Positions 46,401 to 57,634 of a stretch of DNA of 64,000 nucleotides are shown here, in pieces; the stretch's first letter is position 1; every line of letters begins with the position of its first letter. The stretch comes from Climacteris rufus (Eukaryota; Chordata; Aves; Passeriformes; Climacteridae). A model generated the notes under the pieces. That model was not told the origin of the DNA, searched no databases, and saw only the letters and a list, made by a program, of their open reading frames with translations. Location: contig VZRZ01005950.1 of NCBI GenBank assembly GCA_013398175.1, positions 19,592 to 83,591 on the forward strand, written 5' to 3'. Made by a program: the position numbers and the translations under genes.

Positions 46401-49400
46401 CTGGGAAAGCTGCAGGAGCTAAGGCCCCACTGCAGGCGGTTTCCTGGCCTCTGGCTGTTCCTTTCATATTCACTTGTAGGGCAGAAACTTGGAATTCATA
46501 CCTTAAGCACAGCAAAATCTATGAACTATCCGGGAGGTTTACTGAATCTGCATGACATGAGAGAACTGAGGAATGTGTGTAAGTGTGACAAACAGCTTCT
46601 CTCTGTGTTATCATCTTCTCTTTATACAGGTTCGTCTTCCTGATGTGGAGTTTTATCTTAATGTTGGAGACTGGCCAGTGGAGCATCGGAAAGCTAATGA
46701 TACACCTGGTCCCATACCTGTCATCTCCTGGTGTGGCTCTGTGGATTCCAGAGATATCGTCCTTCCAACCTATGATGTCACCCACTCAACTCTGGAAACA
46801 CTGCGTGGAGTCACAAACGATCTCCTTTCCATTCAGGGAAATACCGGTAAATTAGAGATCGTGGATTCAAAAAGAGTTTGTGATTTCCATCAAAGAAGCA
46901 AGTTGCATTCAAATAATGCTTTAAAAACTTCAGTTCAAAGTGCCCTAGGAGACCTCTTAATACAAGCATCTTAGTCTTCACAGATAGTGAACACTTTTCA
47001 GCACTGTCACTAAGGAGGTGTATAATTTTGAACTAAAATTTAAGAAGTCCAGTTTGCAATAATGGTGAATTTTAACTTAAAGGTATGAGGAAGATACCTA
47101 CTGTGATCTGGCAGAGGAAAACTAAATATAATTCAAAAGCCTTTCTCCTCAGTAAAGGAGTCAAATATGTTCCCTCCAATCAAATAATAATCCTTTTTCT
47201 GTCTGTGTTGTGGCCCAGTGTTCTGTTTGCACAAAACGGATTTGAATCCTGAAAGAAATAAGCTGCTACTGTACGGTGGCCTCTTTCAAATGAAAAAACA
47301 TTGTCTGTATAAAAAATCACCTCAGAGTGGGATCTTCTGAATTGTTTTTCTGGCTTTGAAAGAAGAGTCAGCTATTGACAGGTGTCTTCCTCCCTCCAGG
47401 AAATTAATGAATACTTAGGGATCAAACAAATGGCGTAAGCAACACCTAAGGAATAAAACTTGATTAAGAAGTTACTTCTTTTTATTTAATTAGTTCTCAG
47501 TTTCTCTCTTCGTTATTAGTTTTTAAATTAAATGATCAGTTAGAGGCATTGTGTGTTTACTGATTCAGTACAGCTGCTTTTCCAATTAGGAGACAATCAG
47601 AGACTACTCCACGTAGTGGGTCCTTTAGGGAAATCTTCAGCAGAGAGGTGAGGAAGGACATATTAAATGTTTTTAAGAGCAGGCAGTAAGCAGAGATTAA
47701 GTCTTTCAGGCTCTTTGTAAGTATCTAGAGGACACAACAGAGCTATTTATTGTCTTTTTAAAGGCATCGTTAAGTGTTCCCTCAAGGACCTAAATAAATT
47801 GCTGGGTAACAGGAATGGATTTTACTAAAGAAATTTGGTTATTGTGGCAGGCTTTATGGATGGAGAATTACTTTAATTATTATTATTTTCCTTACATGTT
47901 TTACTATAATCCCTTATGTAGCTTTCAAGATAGTTGAAATTATAAAGCTACAAAATTGTTGAGTGGAAAAGCAATTCTCTGATTTTCCTTTTATAAGTGG
48001 CTCAGTTTCTCATCCCAAAATTCCAACCAGAATTGGGAGTTTAACCCTGTGATTAATACATGATTATGGATTTACTCTGGGAAGCTATGACTGTTTTGCC
48101 ATGTCTGTGAGTGTAATGCTACTGTCAGACCAAGTTCCTTATGTGCACTAAATGTATCATGAACATTTCACTGCTGTTTGCTTTTACCTTATCACTCCAT
48201 GCTCATAGGCCCCTTGTGGGAAAACAAAACTGAGCGAGCTTTGTTTAGAGGTCGAGACAGCCGAGAAGAACGCTTACATCTTGTCAAGTTATCCAAGGAA
48301 AATCCAGAACTACTAGATGCTGGAATAACAGGATATTTCTTCTTCAGAGAAAGAGAAAAAGAGCTGGGGAAGGCTCAGCTGATGGGCTTCTTTGACTTCT
48401 TTAAGGTAGCAAGCAAATTACAGTTTTGGATTAATTTTGCTGTCGAGTTCTTACCAACTGAAAAGACAAGGCTTACTTGTGTTAATTCTATTCAGTAAAC
48501 AAAACAATTATGCTGCACTGGGAGCACTGGTCCATGCAGGGTGGATAAACCACCTGTAATCATTGTCCTAGTGTGACACACTTCTACAGAAAGCCAAGAA
48601 AGACCTGTAGGGAGATATCTTGTCTTGTTTTTGTTTTTGAATAGAATGAGAAATTGGATTTCTCACCATCAGGTTTTCTTTCATTTGGGGTAAATACAAA
48701 AGTAATGGACACAATTTGAAAGTACAGTATGGATGTCAGAAAGAGTCCTTACAGTAACAAGACAGAAAAATAAATGAATGATTTTGTTGTACTTTAACAC
48801 ACAAATTCCACTGTAACAGAGGTATAAAAAGTAAGGCGGACAGAGTCCTGCATAAAGCTATTGTAATATATAGCAATTGAAATTCTGTTCCAGAGTTTGA
48901 TATATTAGAAATGCTGTAACAGTCAAGAACATCTGCCAAAGCAGTACATTCATGGTTACTTTTAGTATAATGTTTCAGATTATTTTATATAATAATACAT
49001 GTTTCAGATAATTCTACATAATAACGTAATTTTAAGTCAAAATAAATTTACTCTGTTTGAATTTAAGTATCGATTAGTTTTATATCCTTCCCTGGTGTAG
49101 CCCTTGCTCTATCCCAGGACACTTCAATAGAATACCCATCAGGCAGTCCATGGGACACAAAGGTTCTTGGCTGTCAGTCTGGGGTTGAAAGCAAATCCTT
49201 CTTCTATTATGTTATCCAGAAGACCATGAAACTACACCTGTTTAGCACTAAAACGAATTTGAAGATGAAAATTAATAAACATGGTTACTTCCTGCCTGTT
49301 AAAATAATATTTTATACAGTCAGTGTTCCCATTCTGATACAAAACTTTTTGCCTTTTCTACTTCCTCTGTTTTCATGTTGTAGTACAAATACCAAGTGAA

Positions 49401-51682
49401 TGTAGATGGCACTGTAGCAGCTTACAGGTTTCCCTACCTCTTGTTGGGTGACAGTCTGGTGTTGAAGCAAGATTCCCAGTACTATGAACACTTTTATATT
49501 GGATTAAAACCTTGGAAACATTATGTTCCAGTTAAGAGAAACTTAGAGGACTTGCTAGAGAAAATAAAATGGGCTAAGGTAAGTTCCATTACTAATTCAA
49601 ATTCAAAGTGATAAATTAACATGTAAACAATTTATCTTAATAGTCTCTTCTTTTGTATTTCCACTTACATATTTTGCATGAACTCTGTTGAGATCCTGAA
49701 CTAAATGAAATACATTTTTTGTTAAGTGTAAGGTGGAAAGGCCATAATTGAAGGAACCATCTCTATTTAGGGCAATACTTAAGAGTTCATTTTAGGTATG
49801 TGCAGGAGAGTTTGTGAGTCAGAGCCTTCTTATACTGACTAAGGTAATTGTGAAAGAAACAACCAGATTCCTAGATACTGCTTAATTAATGCTATAGCCT
49901 TTTTAGGCCCAGACTAGAGCAGAAGTTACTGCATGTTCTGTTTGAATGTACAAAAAAATGACTACTCTCTAACATGCTTAGAGTGAGAGACTGGGATCTT
50001 GTAAGCAAACAGATATAATTGTGTGTTTCAAAACACCATTGGTGCTTTAAGTCAAAGTGCTGTTAGGTTAAAAAAATACAGAAGAATCTCTTCTGAGAGT
50101 ACCATAGTTCTTCATAAAGAATCAGAGGAGAATACTAAAAGCTCTGAAAGATAGACCAAAAAACTTTGAGAATAAGTGCATGAATTCAAGAACTTATTTT
50201 TAAAAGACAGTGAATTCTGTTGAATAGGACAGGATGACAGCTGTGGTTTTGTCTTCTTTAAAACTGAGTATGTCTAGGAGATGTCAGGACATGATTTTGG
50301 AGAGGCTTTTGTCTTGGACAAAACAGTAGAGCAGTAATCAACTGTGAATTTTCAAAATTGTACAGTTACTCATAAAAGTAGTTATTGATAGCCCTAAGAT
50401 ACCGGTTGTGATAATGAATGTAATCCAGTATATTTAAGCACATCTGCAATTTAAAGCATGCCTTTGCAGTCTACCAGTAATTGCACATAAAGTTGCAGTT
50501 TTGAATAGCCCATTTAATAAAACTTCTAACGCCAGCCAGACTTTGAGTAGCTCACTTATTGCTCTGTTATTCATTTGTTTTGTCTGAATTTCCCAGGAAA
50601 ATGATGAAGAAGCAAGAAAAATTGCTAAAGAAGGACAATTAATGGCAAGAGAATTACTTCAGCCTCACAGGTTTTACTGCTACTATTATAAAGTGCTCCA
50701 GGTTAGTACAATAGATCATTTTATTACTTTCCCCCCAGGTGCTACTGCTGCTGATGCTACAAATTTCATATTGGGTCATTACTTAGATCAATAGCAGACA
50801 TGGGACATAATACTCACAGGAGATCAGTGTGAAGAGCGTTGTTAAACCCAGCTTCATCATTAAAGAAACAACCTGACATAATAGTTATTTACAGAATCAG
50901 CAATTCTGGGGGTTTTGCCCCCATCCCCAGTCAGCCCTGTTTTCATTGTCTCTTGGTATTTGGTTTCCAGTAGATCTCTGTAGGAGATAATCTGTATACG
51001 ATTTTCTTCCTTTTTCCCTTCATGCTTCTCACACTTAGATCATGAGCTACTTCTACTACAAAACAATGGAAAAGAAGTTCCATAAGTGTGACTGGAGTGG
51101 TAGGGGGTGAAGCAGGCCCAACAGTCTTTCATTCCTAGAAAATGCAAATCTCTGGTGAAATAAGTTTCTCTTCTCTGAAAGTATGAACTTCATTTTCCTG
51201 TTCTGCTGGGCCGTTAGATGTCAGCTTCAGCAGCCACAGGTTGACACAAAGTTTGGAACTGTTCAGTGCACAAAAATGCCATTTTTATGCTTTATCTGCA
51301 TAAAGTGGTTAGGCACAAATAATGGCAATTTTCCAGTTGCCCTTCATAATAGGCAAAAACATTAAAGGAGGTTTTCAGCGGCAGTGTAGCCCATTAGTAG
51401 GTGTGTTGTAAAGACACCTTGTGCAGAAGTTGTAAACAATGACATAAGGAGCCTGGATAAAGGTAGGCTTCTGAGTGGAAGGGAGGAGGAAAATTCTGCT
51501 GCATGAATTATATGTTGATGCTTATAGCATTCTTAAATGTTGTTTACATATTTCAGAAATATGCCCAACGCCAAGCCAGCAAACCTGAAATACGGGATGG
51601 AATGGAACTTGTACCTCAGCCTGATGACAGGGACTCCCTATGCAGTTGCCACAGGAAAAAGCCTTTAAGGGAAGATCTATAA
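40399..51682 (+). CDS. POGLUT3: Protein O-glucosyltransferase 3 (KDELC2), whole gene, 5' end missing
   Basis: Coding exons are 40399(partial)-40498, 45015-45212, 45583-45869, 46630-46846, 48209-48405, 49384-49578, 50597-50701 and 51557-51682. All introns are GT-AG and phases are continuous. The visible 474 residues compare with about 507 in human, so about 33 N-terminal residues are hidden. The enzyme is an ER-lumenal UDP-sugar transferase that glucosylates serine in EGF-like repeats of Notch and related extracellular proteins. The N-terminal ~100 visible residues form the filamin-type Ig repeat; the remainder is the CAP10/GT90 catalytic domain, with NKTERALFRGRDSREER (visible ~273-289), DGTVAAYRFPYLLLGDSLVLKQ in two parts (~341-362), and a C-terminal KDEL-like REDL. 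Sequence matches human POGLUT3 closely along its length. It is tandem and same-strand with EXPH5, as in mammals. Confidence 0.96.
40499..45014 (+). other. POGLUT3: POGLUT3 intron 1
   Basis: About 4.5 kb. The first ~300 bases are CpG-rich, the rest is AT-rich. Two open frames of 125-133 codons at about 41935-42747 have no recognisable domain, and an antisense frame overlaps them, so they are not called. The acceptor is TTTCCTCTTTCCAG at 45014. Confidence 0.83.
45015..45212 (+). CDS. POGLUT3: POGLUT3 coding exon 2
   Basis: This 198-nt exon is phase 1 to phase 1. It encodes the rest of the filamin-type Ig repeat, including the highly conserved PLDRNDGTFLMRYRMY and YGDQHVAQSPYILK segments. The donor is AAAG|GTAAGG. 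Confidence 0.96.
45213..45582 (+). other. POGLUT3: POGLUT3 intron 2
   Basis: 370 bases of AT-rich intron with no further feature. The acceptor is GTTTTCCACAG. Confidence 0.9.
45583..45869 (+). CDS. POGLUT3: POGLUT3 coding exon 3 (start of CAP10 domain)
   Basis: This 287-nt exon goes from phase 1 to phase 0. It contains the cysteine pair region YHEYCDCPE, the DFLSFPTIDLQRML segment, RGAIVHYTVLDNRVYRRSLGK and FKMFSDEMFLSL. These open the GT90/CAP10 glycosyltransferase domain. The donor is AAAG|GTATCA. Confidence 0.96.
45870..46629 (+). other. POGLUT3: POGLUT3 intron 3 (carries a CR1)
   Basis: 760 bases, about half of it a CR1 fragment (45908-46260). The remainder has no recognisable content. 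The acceptor is TTTATACAG. Confidence 0.9.
45908..46260 (-). mobile_element. CR1 LINE 3'-end fragment, antisense
   Basis: CACAGAATCATGGAATGG, GGTGGGAAGGGATCTCTGG, CATCTAGTCCAACCCC, TCACAGTAAGGAAGTTTTTCC and GATAAGATCCCCTCTCAG occur in the order expected for the reverse complement of an avian CR1 3' end. It starts only about 38 bases after the POGLUT3 exon 3 donor. Confidence 0.93.
46630..46846 (+). CDS. POGLUT3: POGLUT3 coding exon 4
   Basis: This 217-nt exon goes from phase 0 to phase 1. It encodes VRLPDVEFYLNVGDWP and the ISWCGSVDSRDIVLPTYD segment, conserved in the CAP10 fold, and ends at the IQGNTG junction. The donor is ACCG|GTAAAT. Confidence 0.96.
46847..48208 (+). other. POGLUT3: POGLUT3 intron 4
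   Basis: About 1.4 kb of AT-rich intron with no recognisable repeat or RNA gene. The acceptor is CCATGCTCATAG, with a weak pyrimidine tract. Confidence 0.85.
48209..48405 (+). CDS. POGLUT3: POGLUT3 coding exon 5 (nucleotide-sugar binding motif)
   Basis: This 197-nt exon goes from phase 1 to phase 0. It carries NKTERALFRGRDSREER, whose Arg-rich FRGRDSR core is the characteristic CAP10 donor-binding stretch, then ENPELLDAGITGYFFF and LMGFFDFFK. It includes an N-K-T sequon. The donor is AAG|GTAGCA. Confidence 0.96.
48406..49383 (+). other. POGLUT3: POGLUT3 intron 5
   Basis: About 1 kb, AT-rich. A short imperfect duplication of the block GTTTCAGAT(T/A)A(T/A)T... lies at about 48970-49027. Nothing else is recognisable. 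The acceptor is TTTTCATGTTGTAG. Confidence 0.85.
49384..49578 (+). CDS. POGLUT3: POGLUT3 coding exon 6
   Basis: This 195-nt exon is phase 0 to phase 0. It encodes YKYQVNVDGTVAAYRFPYLL, then GDSLVLKQDSQYYEHFY and HYVPVKRNLEDLLEKIKWAK, the most conserved C-terminal half of the catalytic domain. The donor is AAG|GTAAGT. Confidence 0.97.
49579..50596 (+). other. POGLUT3: POGLUT3 intron 6
   Basis: About 1 kb of AT-rich intron with no recognisable feature. The acceptor is GAATTTCCCAG. Confidence 0.87.
50597..50701 (+). CDS. POGLUT3: POGLUT3 coding exon 7
   Basis: This 105-nt exon is phase 0 to phase 0. It encodes ENDEEARKIAKEGQLMAREL followed by LQPHRFYCYYYKVLQ, matching the terminal helices of the human enzyme. 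It is too short to be seen as an open frame by itself. The donor is CAG|GTTAGT. Confidence 0.95.
50702..51556 (+). other. POGLUT3: POGLUT3 intron 7
   Basis: 855 bases with no recognisable repeat or RNA. The acceptor is TACATATTTCAG. Confidence 0.87.
51557..51682 (+). CDS. POGLUT3: POGLUT3 coding exon 8 with stop and ER-retention tail
   Basis: The last exon encodes KYAQRQASKPEIRDGMELVP and ends CSCHRKKPLREDL before TAA at 51680-51682. The terminal REDL is a KDEL-type retrieval signal; the human protein ends REEL. The paired CxC motif just before it is also present in human. Confidence 0.95.
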   Translation, partial: KYAQRQASKPEIRDGMELVPQPDDRDSLCSCHRKKPLREDL

Positions 51683-53720
51683 CTGTACTGGATGGAGAAA
51701 ATTACCCACTTAAAATGCAAGAATAGGAATTAAGCTGTGAAATCTAAGACACTCATGCACTAGCAGACGTTCTTAGTTATGTATTCTTTGTGTATTTTCA
51801 TACCCTTTTTTACAGTCATTCTGATCTACAATGTTGGTTCCCACAATTTTGGCTCCATGACCACCACCAGACAGATACTGAGCCTGCAGTGGGGAGTGTC
51901 TGGGGGATTTGTTTGATGTACTGCATCATCAGGAAGAAGAGCACAGAGCTGCTCGTGTTCCAGATGGGACCTATTTACCAAAGTTTTATGAGGAACTAGT
52001 CACCACAAAAGATCTTGCCATGAGTCAGTGCAAGTTATTCTAAAGGAGCATTTGTGATACATTAAAGCAGTGTTATGGTTTCTTCATAAAGTTTACCTAA
52101 GTGTTAGATTGTTTCTTGTATACAAAACAATTTTCTAACTAGACAACAAAAATGAATATTTGAGATCTACAGATATCAGATCTAGTCTTGCTTTCAGATT
52201 GTTTTGTGGTCTATGACAGGTAACAGAATAGACAACATGATATAATACTCATCAATTTTAGAGGGAAATGGAGAGGGGGAGAGATTAGAATAATATGTTT
52301 ATATATATCATGGCTATGAATCACCAGAATTAAATGCTGTTTAAAACAGCCTGTGTAGCTATCACAGTCCCAGTGCTTTGAGTGCCAAGTCACTGCCCTG
52401 CAGACCTGCCAATAACATACCTGTGAATGCAGGTCTGCAAAAGGACTTGGGAATTTCAGGCCAGGGGAAATATTGGTGTCTTAGTTCAGCAATACCATCT
52501 ACAGTATTCTAAGCTACTTGAAATCTGAAATTGGTTAGCAGAGTTTTAGACCACTTAGGTTTAACTTCTGTGTAACAGCCTAGGGATTAGATTCCTTGTT
52601 AAGCAATTGTGAAGCGGGTTGTCTTCCTTGGTTTGATTCAAAGCTGTTTTTCCAGAGAGTGCCTTAGCTCCACAAGAGGTCAGGAGGTCTTCAGGTCTTC
52701 CACTGAAGTTGTGCAGGTGTGAAGCCAACAGTGCAAAATTCACAAGGCCAGAAGGAGCTGGTCATGCCATTGCAATAAAATGTGCCTTTGGATGGGGCAG
52801 AAGAAAAATCCTAGTCCTGGATGTGGCTCCAAATACCTCTGTTGATTTTACCCAAGTTTGTCTACTTCAAAATGCAGAAACAGCCCTGGAGGGAGACACT
52901 GATACCAAGACCAGTGCCCACAAGCACCCATTTTTGTCCTCTGCATTTTCATCTTGGCTAATGCACCCTGGTTGAGCAGCTCCCAACTCCTACAGTCAGA
53001 TAACACCTTTCATGGATACCAGATTGTCCCTATGCTAAAAAGAATGGAGATATCTTAAGTTAGTGGACTTGTCTGATTGATGTGATGCACAAGGTTTAGT
53101 GTAGAGTCATTTATTACATTATGCCAGTTAAGAAAAAGGCTGTGTCATGTTGCTCTACCCGTAATCCTCTTTGTTCTGGTTCTGACACTGATACATACAG
53201 TGGTTGTATTTTTATTTAGCGTGACAGATGGTCCTAGAACTTCAGGCTCTGAATATATGTTCAACTCTGACATAAAATTTTCTACATCAGAATTCAGGAA
53301 CAGGGTTCCATTGCTGAAGCTGACACCTAAAAATTAGTATGTGCTCCTCTTCTATGTGTACAGTCATTTTTACTGTATTATATGATCTTATTTTGTGATA
53401 TTATCCATTATACCATGTGCATTTTATATGCACCAGTATTTATGGAGGTGGTGTGTTCAGCAAAGGCAATTAAGCATAACAGGTGGTTGAACAACAAAGT
53501 TTTCCACGTATTTCAAATCAAGAGTGCAAAAATGATCCATTTATATTTTTTCCAATTGGGAGAGAATAGGAAGAATCATGACACATCCTTTATGGTTCTT
53601 TGGAAATAATCTGTGTAGGAAAAGCTGACTGGCTTGAAGCAGAAGTATTTCAAACTGGAAGAATAATCAGATAATATGTAAATCATGAATAAAAATAAAT
53701 GTGAGTATTTTATCCCACCT
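51683..53720 (+). other. POGLUT3: POGLUT3 3' UTR and downstream sequence
   Basis: Non-coding AT-rich sequence with candidate poly(A) signals: ATTAAA at 52061, AATAAA at 52774 and AATAAA at 53688. The exact transcript end cannot be chosen from sequence alone. The short open frames are not supported. Confidence 0.6.
52774..52779 (+). promoter_or_regulatory. POGLUT3: Candidate POGLUT3 polyadenylation signal
   Basis: AATAAA followed by TGTGCCTTTGGATGGGG, a GU-rich downstream element, would give a 3' UTR of about 1.1 kb. ATTAAA at 52061 would give a shorter one. Confidence 0.45.
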
Positions 53721-55004
53721 TTCTCCCCTCATGAAAAGGGAAAAAACCTATTCTTAATTCTTCTCTGCCAAAAAACTCCTTGCTTTTGTAATAAGCATCC
53801 CTTAGCACAGACCAGTTTGTCACAGAATGCCTTACAGGTGCTTTTCCAGCTTACAGGCAAGAAATATCCCAAAATGAATTTCAGTTTTTAGAATAGTTTT
53901 TAGAGAGCAAAACCTGTCCTGTTTTCATCAGTGGTTTATCAGTAGTGACAAAGACAACTTTATTTGTCTGAAACAGTATGTCCTAAAGCCCAGGGCAAAT
54001 GTTTTCAAACACAGGAAATTACAGAGAAGGGGTCTGACTTCCAAAAATGTTGGTCATGCAGAGCCTTTACTTAAGGTTCTTTATTTTCAGATTCCTTTAA
54101 CCTTAACAGTAGCTTCATATAGTGAACATTGCTTTTACGTTGTCATGTGTATGTCCTAATACATTTAGGCAGCCACATTTGGAAATACCCAACTCAATTT
54201 CCTGTTGAAACGAGAACTAGTAAATCATGATCTGTTGAACATAAAGGAGATGCAATTTCATATATATTTTAGACTGTATTTTTTGAGATTTACCTCAAGA
54301 TAAGCAATATACTGGCTTGGTGACAGTATTGTGCCAGGCCCGCCTTGTAGATTCATAATTAAAAAAACCCTATAATCAAAGCCTGCCTGATGGAATGTTA
54401 GATTCAAGCATCCATGCTGGGAAGCATACGCCCGACATTTATTACATTATAAAGTAAATTATTTAGTTAGGGAGGAGAGCTGACAGGGAAAACATACATC
54501 ACCTGTTTGAGCATGTTTGAGAAGCCTGCAAAGAAACTATAATAAGGAAAAGAAGCATTATATAAACCCATGATATTATCAGCTGCTTTAGCACTGCAGT
54601 TTTTCAAAAATTTTCCCTGTAAGGGCGGTGATGTAGTGCAAGATTTCATATTAATATATTATTGCTTAAGTTTGCAGAATTTAACCACTCGAATCTTCTT
54701 GTCTGTGAATACTTTTATAGCACTTTAATGAGGCTATATGAGTACTAATGTTTGAGTTTTGAGTATAATGCTTCTGTGTTGTTAATAGGAAAATCTGTAC
54801 TGCAGACAGTTACGGCACTAATTTTGGATTTTGCTCTGAGAGTAAGGGAGAAAGGATTATTTGCATGTTGGTTTGAAGTCATTTTAGACATCTGTAGCAC
54901 ATTCCATAATTGAGTCCCATCACGTGAACAGTGATAAGCAAGAGGTGTATTAGCTGCACTGTGACCAGCAGGTCAAGACAGGTGTTTCTCCCCATCTGCT
55001 TGGC

Positions 55005-55290
55005 AGCTGTGAGACTGCAGCTGGAGTCCTGTATTCAGCTTTGGACTCCCCTGTACAAGAAATACATTGACATAGTGGAGCAGACCCAACACGGACCACC
55101 AAGATGATAAAGGGATTAGGGCACGTGGTGTATGAGGAAAAGCTGAGTGAGCAGGGTTAGGTCAGCCTTAGAAAGAGAGGACTTCTCCGAGGGACACAGC
55201 AGAAATCCTCCCAACAACAGACACAAGCTGCTGCATCATGGGAAATTCCAATTAGATAAGGGAAAAAAATTCTTACACTGATATCCCCAA
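55005..55290 (+). mobile_element. CR1 LINE fragment, sense
   Basis: CTGCAGCTGGAGTCCTGTATTCAGCTTTGGACTCCCCTGTACAAGAA is followed by GACATAGTGGAGCAGACCCAACACGGACCACCAAGATGAT and GAGGAAAAGCTGAG. These correspond in order to the CR1 reverse-transcriptase 3' end (standard form CTGGAGTACTGTGTCCAG...AAGATGAT...GAC AGGCTGAG). It is heavily diverged and 5'-truncated. Confidence 0.83.
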
Positions 55291-55504
55291 GGAGATGAAG
55301 CTTGGCCTACGTGACCTCCAGATGTTCATTATTCTGTGAACTACATTTCAGTCATACAACAAGCATTTATCTAGCCACATAGCAGAAGGATGAATCTGGC
55401 TCTTGAGTGTCTCCAAGAGGTAATGTAGTCTTTCTGTGCTGATACTTTTGACACTATTCATGTTTATGTCTCCCTTGATAGTATTGGCAAAGTTTTGCAT
55501 GTAT

Positions 55505-55625
55505 TTTAATATTGGCTTATAAGACTATTAAATTATATATTAATTATACATTAAGTGTATAATATCTATATGTATAATAATATTATACCTTACTAATATA
55601 TATTATCACAATATATCATAGTCAT
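55505..55625. repeat. AT-rich low-complexity tract
   Basis: Almost pure A/T sequence with TATATTAATTATAC, ATAATATTATAC and ATATATTATCAC words. No precise repeat unit is evident. Confidence 0.85.
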
Positions 55626-56459
55626 GCAGTACACAGAAGATTCAACAGAAATAAGATACACTGATTTGGCATTACATGCTTGGACTGAAAGTGCAAGACC
55701 TGCTCTTTCAAGAAGCTGAATAAGTACATGTATGAGAGAATTGCAAAATATTGTGAGTACAGATATGAACCATCACAGTAATTGATTTTAGGCAGTCAGT
55801 GGAGATATTAATGTATGAGTTATACTTAAATGCCAGCACGCTCTGTAGGTCACCGGTGAATGAGCATGACGTATTCCCATCCCACTCCCAACACGAAAAA
55901 AAACACTGAGGATCCATCTGTACCACAGGTTCACAGTGTAGTGTAGAGAGACTCAAGACAGCTCAGCAGAATGCCAGAAGGGCCTACTGATACAGGACAT
56001 GTGAAACATGATAATCTTCCTGCTGAAAACCCACAAAATACGTTATCCTGGATGGAACCTGTCTGAAAGATGATCCACTCAAGCTGTACTTGAGAGAGAC
56101 CATGACTTCCCCTGTAGCTTATTCGACTGAGAGAGGTCATTTATCATTAGCAGATCATTTTACTTACCTTTGGGTCAACAGTAACCACATTTGCAGCTAC
56201 TCTTCATCTCCCAGAATGCCCAGCACTCCAGCTGCAGAGATCTGCCATCTCATGACTGATACCCACGATAAACCAAATTGGTTGCTACCATGTTAATGTC
56301 CCACAGGTCCAACACCTGATTTCATCTTGCATGTTACTCTCACCAAACTTTTCACTGTTGCAACAGAAAGATGTTTGAGTGTCTTATAAACTTTAACATG
56401 GAAATGTGCTCTCAGAGGGAAAATAGTTTAGAACAAAAACTGAATTTGTTTCCTAATTA

Positions 56460-56477
56460 TTTTTTTTTTTTTTTTTT
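56460..56477. repeat. Poly(T) tract
   Basis: An uninterrupted run of 18 T. No flanking retroelement can be identified, so it may be a simple homopolymer. Confidence 0.95.
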
Positions 56478-57590
56478 GCTCAAGACTAGCAGCTGTTACC
56501 TCAGGAAGAAGGTATTTTTTTCAGTATGGTTCATGTCATTTAATGAATGAAAAAAACAAACATTATTATCCCAGACCAAACCAAAAACACTCTGCAGGTA
56601 GAAGTTGTTACTCTTTTAAAGAAAGATGCCTATTACTTCGGTATGTTCTTTGTAGTGAAGGCAAAGCATTAATTGAACTTCATAAGCAAAATAAGTTTAA
56701 AGGGATACTTAAGGAACAATCTGTCCTGTATTACTGTACACCAATAGTGAGCTCCAAGATTAGGTAATTCAAAACAGTGAAAATAACAGCCTGGATTATA
56801 CAGTAAGATTTTATTTGCTAAAACATAAGATACAGAAGCATCAAGAAAACATCATACCTCTGATGTAACCACTCAAGCAGAATCCTATGGAGAAAAGATT
56901 CAACTCATTCTGCCACGTGTCCTTACATTTTCTTATGCTTTTTGGCAAGGTGAGTTATTTAGAAAATGTCAGGAATGTATGTTACTGATAGAAGCTGCAT
57001 CTCTGCCAATAAATTCTGCTTTCTTCTGCCTTAGGAACAAAGGTACTTTAATGTGGACTAACCCCTGCTGACAAACTTCAGCATGCCTTTTCACAATGCA
57101 ACCATTCCATATTATTTAGACTTTGGTATTTCTGCTGTTCCCTGGAAGATTTATTTGGGTCTGTAAGGTAACCAACAGTCACACTGATCCCAAACTTGCT
57201 GTAACTGAACCTGGAAAATAGGTGTAAATTTTAAATATCTGATTTGTACTAAATTACCTTTTGACTCTTTAAAAAACCCAAGCATTTAAAGGTGGCACAG
57301 ATCAAGTATATCATGACTTCATAAAAATCGTAACTATTTGGCAGTACTTAATTGCAAGCAGTGCTTACATAAGATGCAGAGTAATTCTGAGTATTTCTTG
57401 TGAAATAGTTTCCAAATTCTGATTACCTGCAGGAAAGCAAATTTCCCTGTGATAAAATGTTGCCTCAAATAAAAATATTCCCAAACATCCAGAAAAACAG
57501 TGACTTTTTCCTGACTATTGATAATGCTATGTGTATAGTGAATTGTTCACTGAAATCCTTAATGTCTATTGATATTTACACTTTTGCAAG

Positions 57591-57634
57591 ATATATATAT
57601 ATATATAGATATATATATATACATATATATATAT
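57591..57634. repeat. (TA)n microsatellite
   Basis: About 44 bases of AT dinucleotides interrupted by single G and C (ATATAGATAT, TATACATATA). The open frames reading Tyr-Ile repeats here are products of the microsatellite. Confidence 0.97.
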
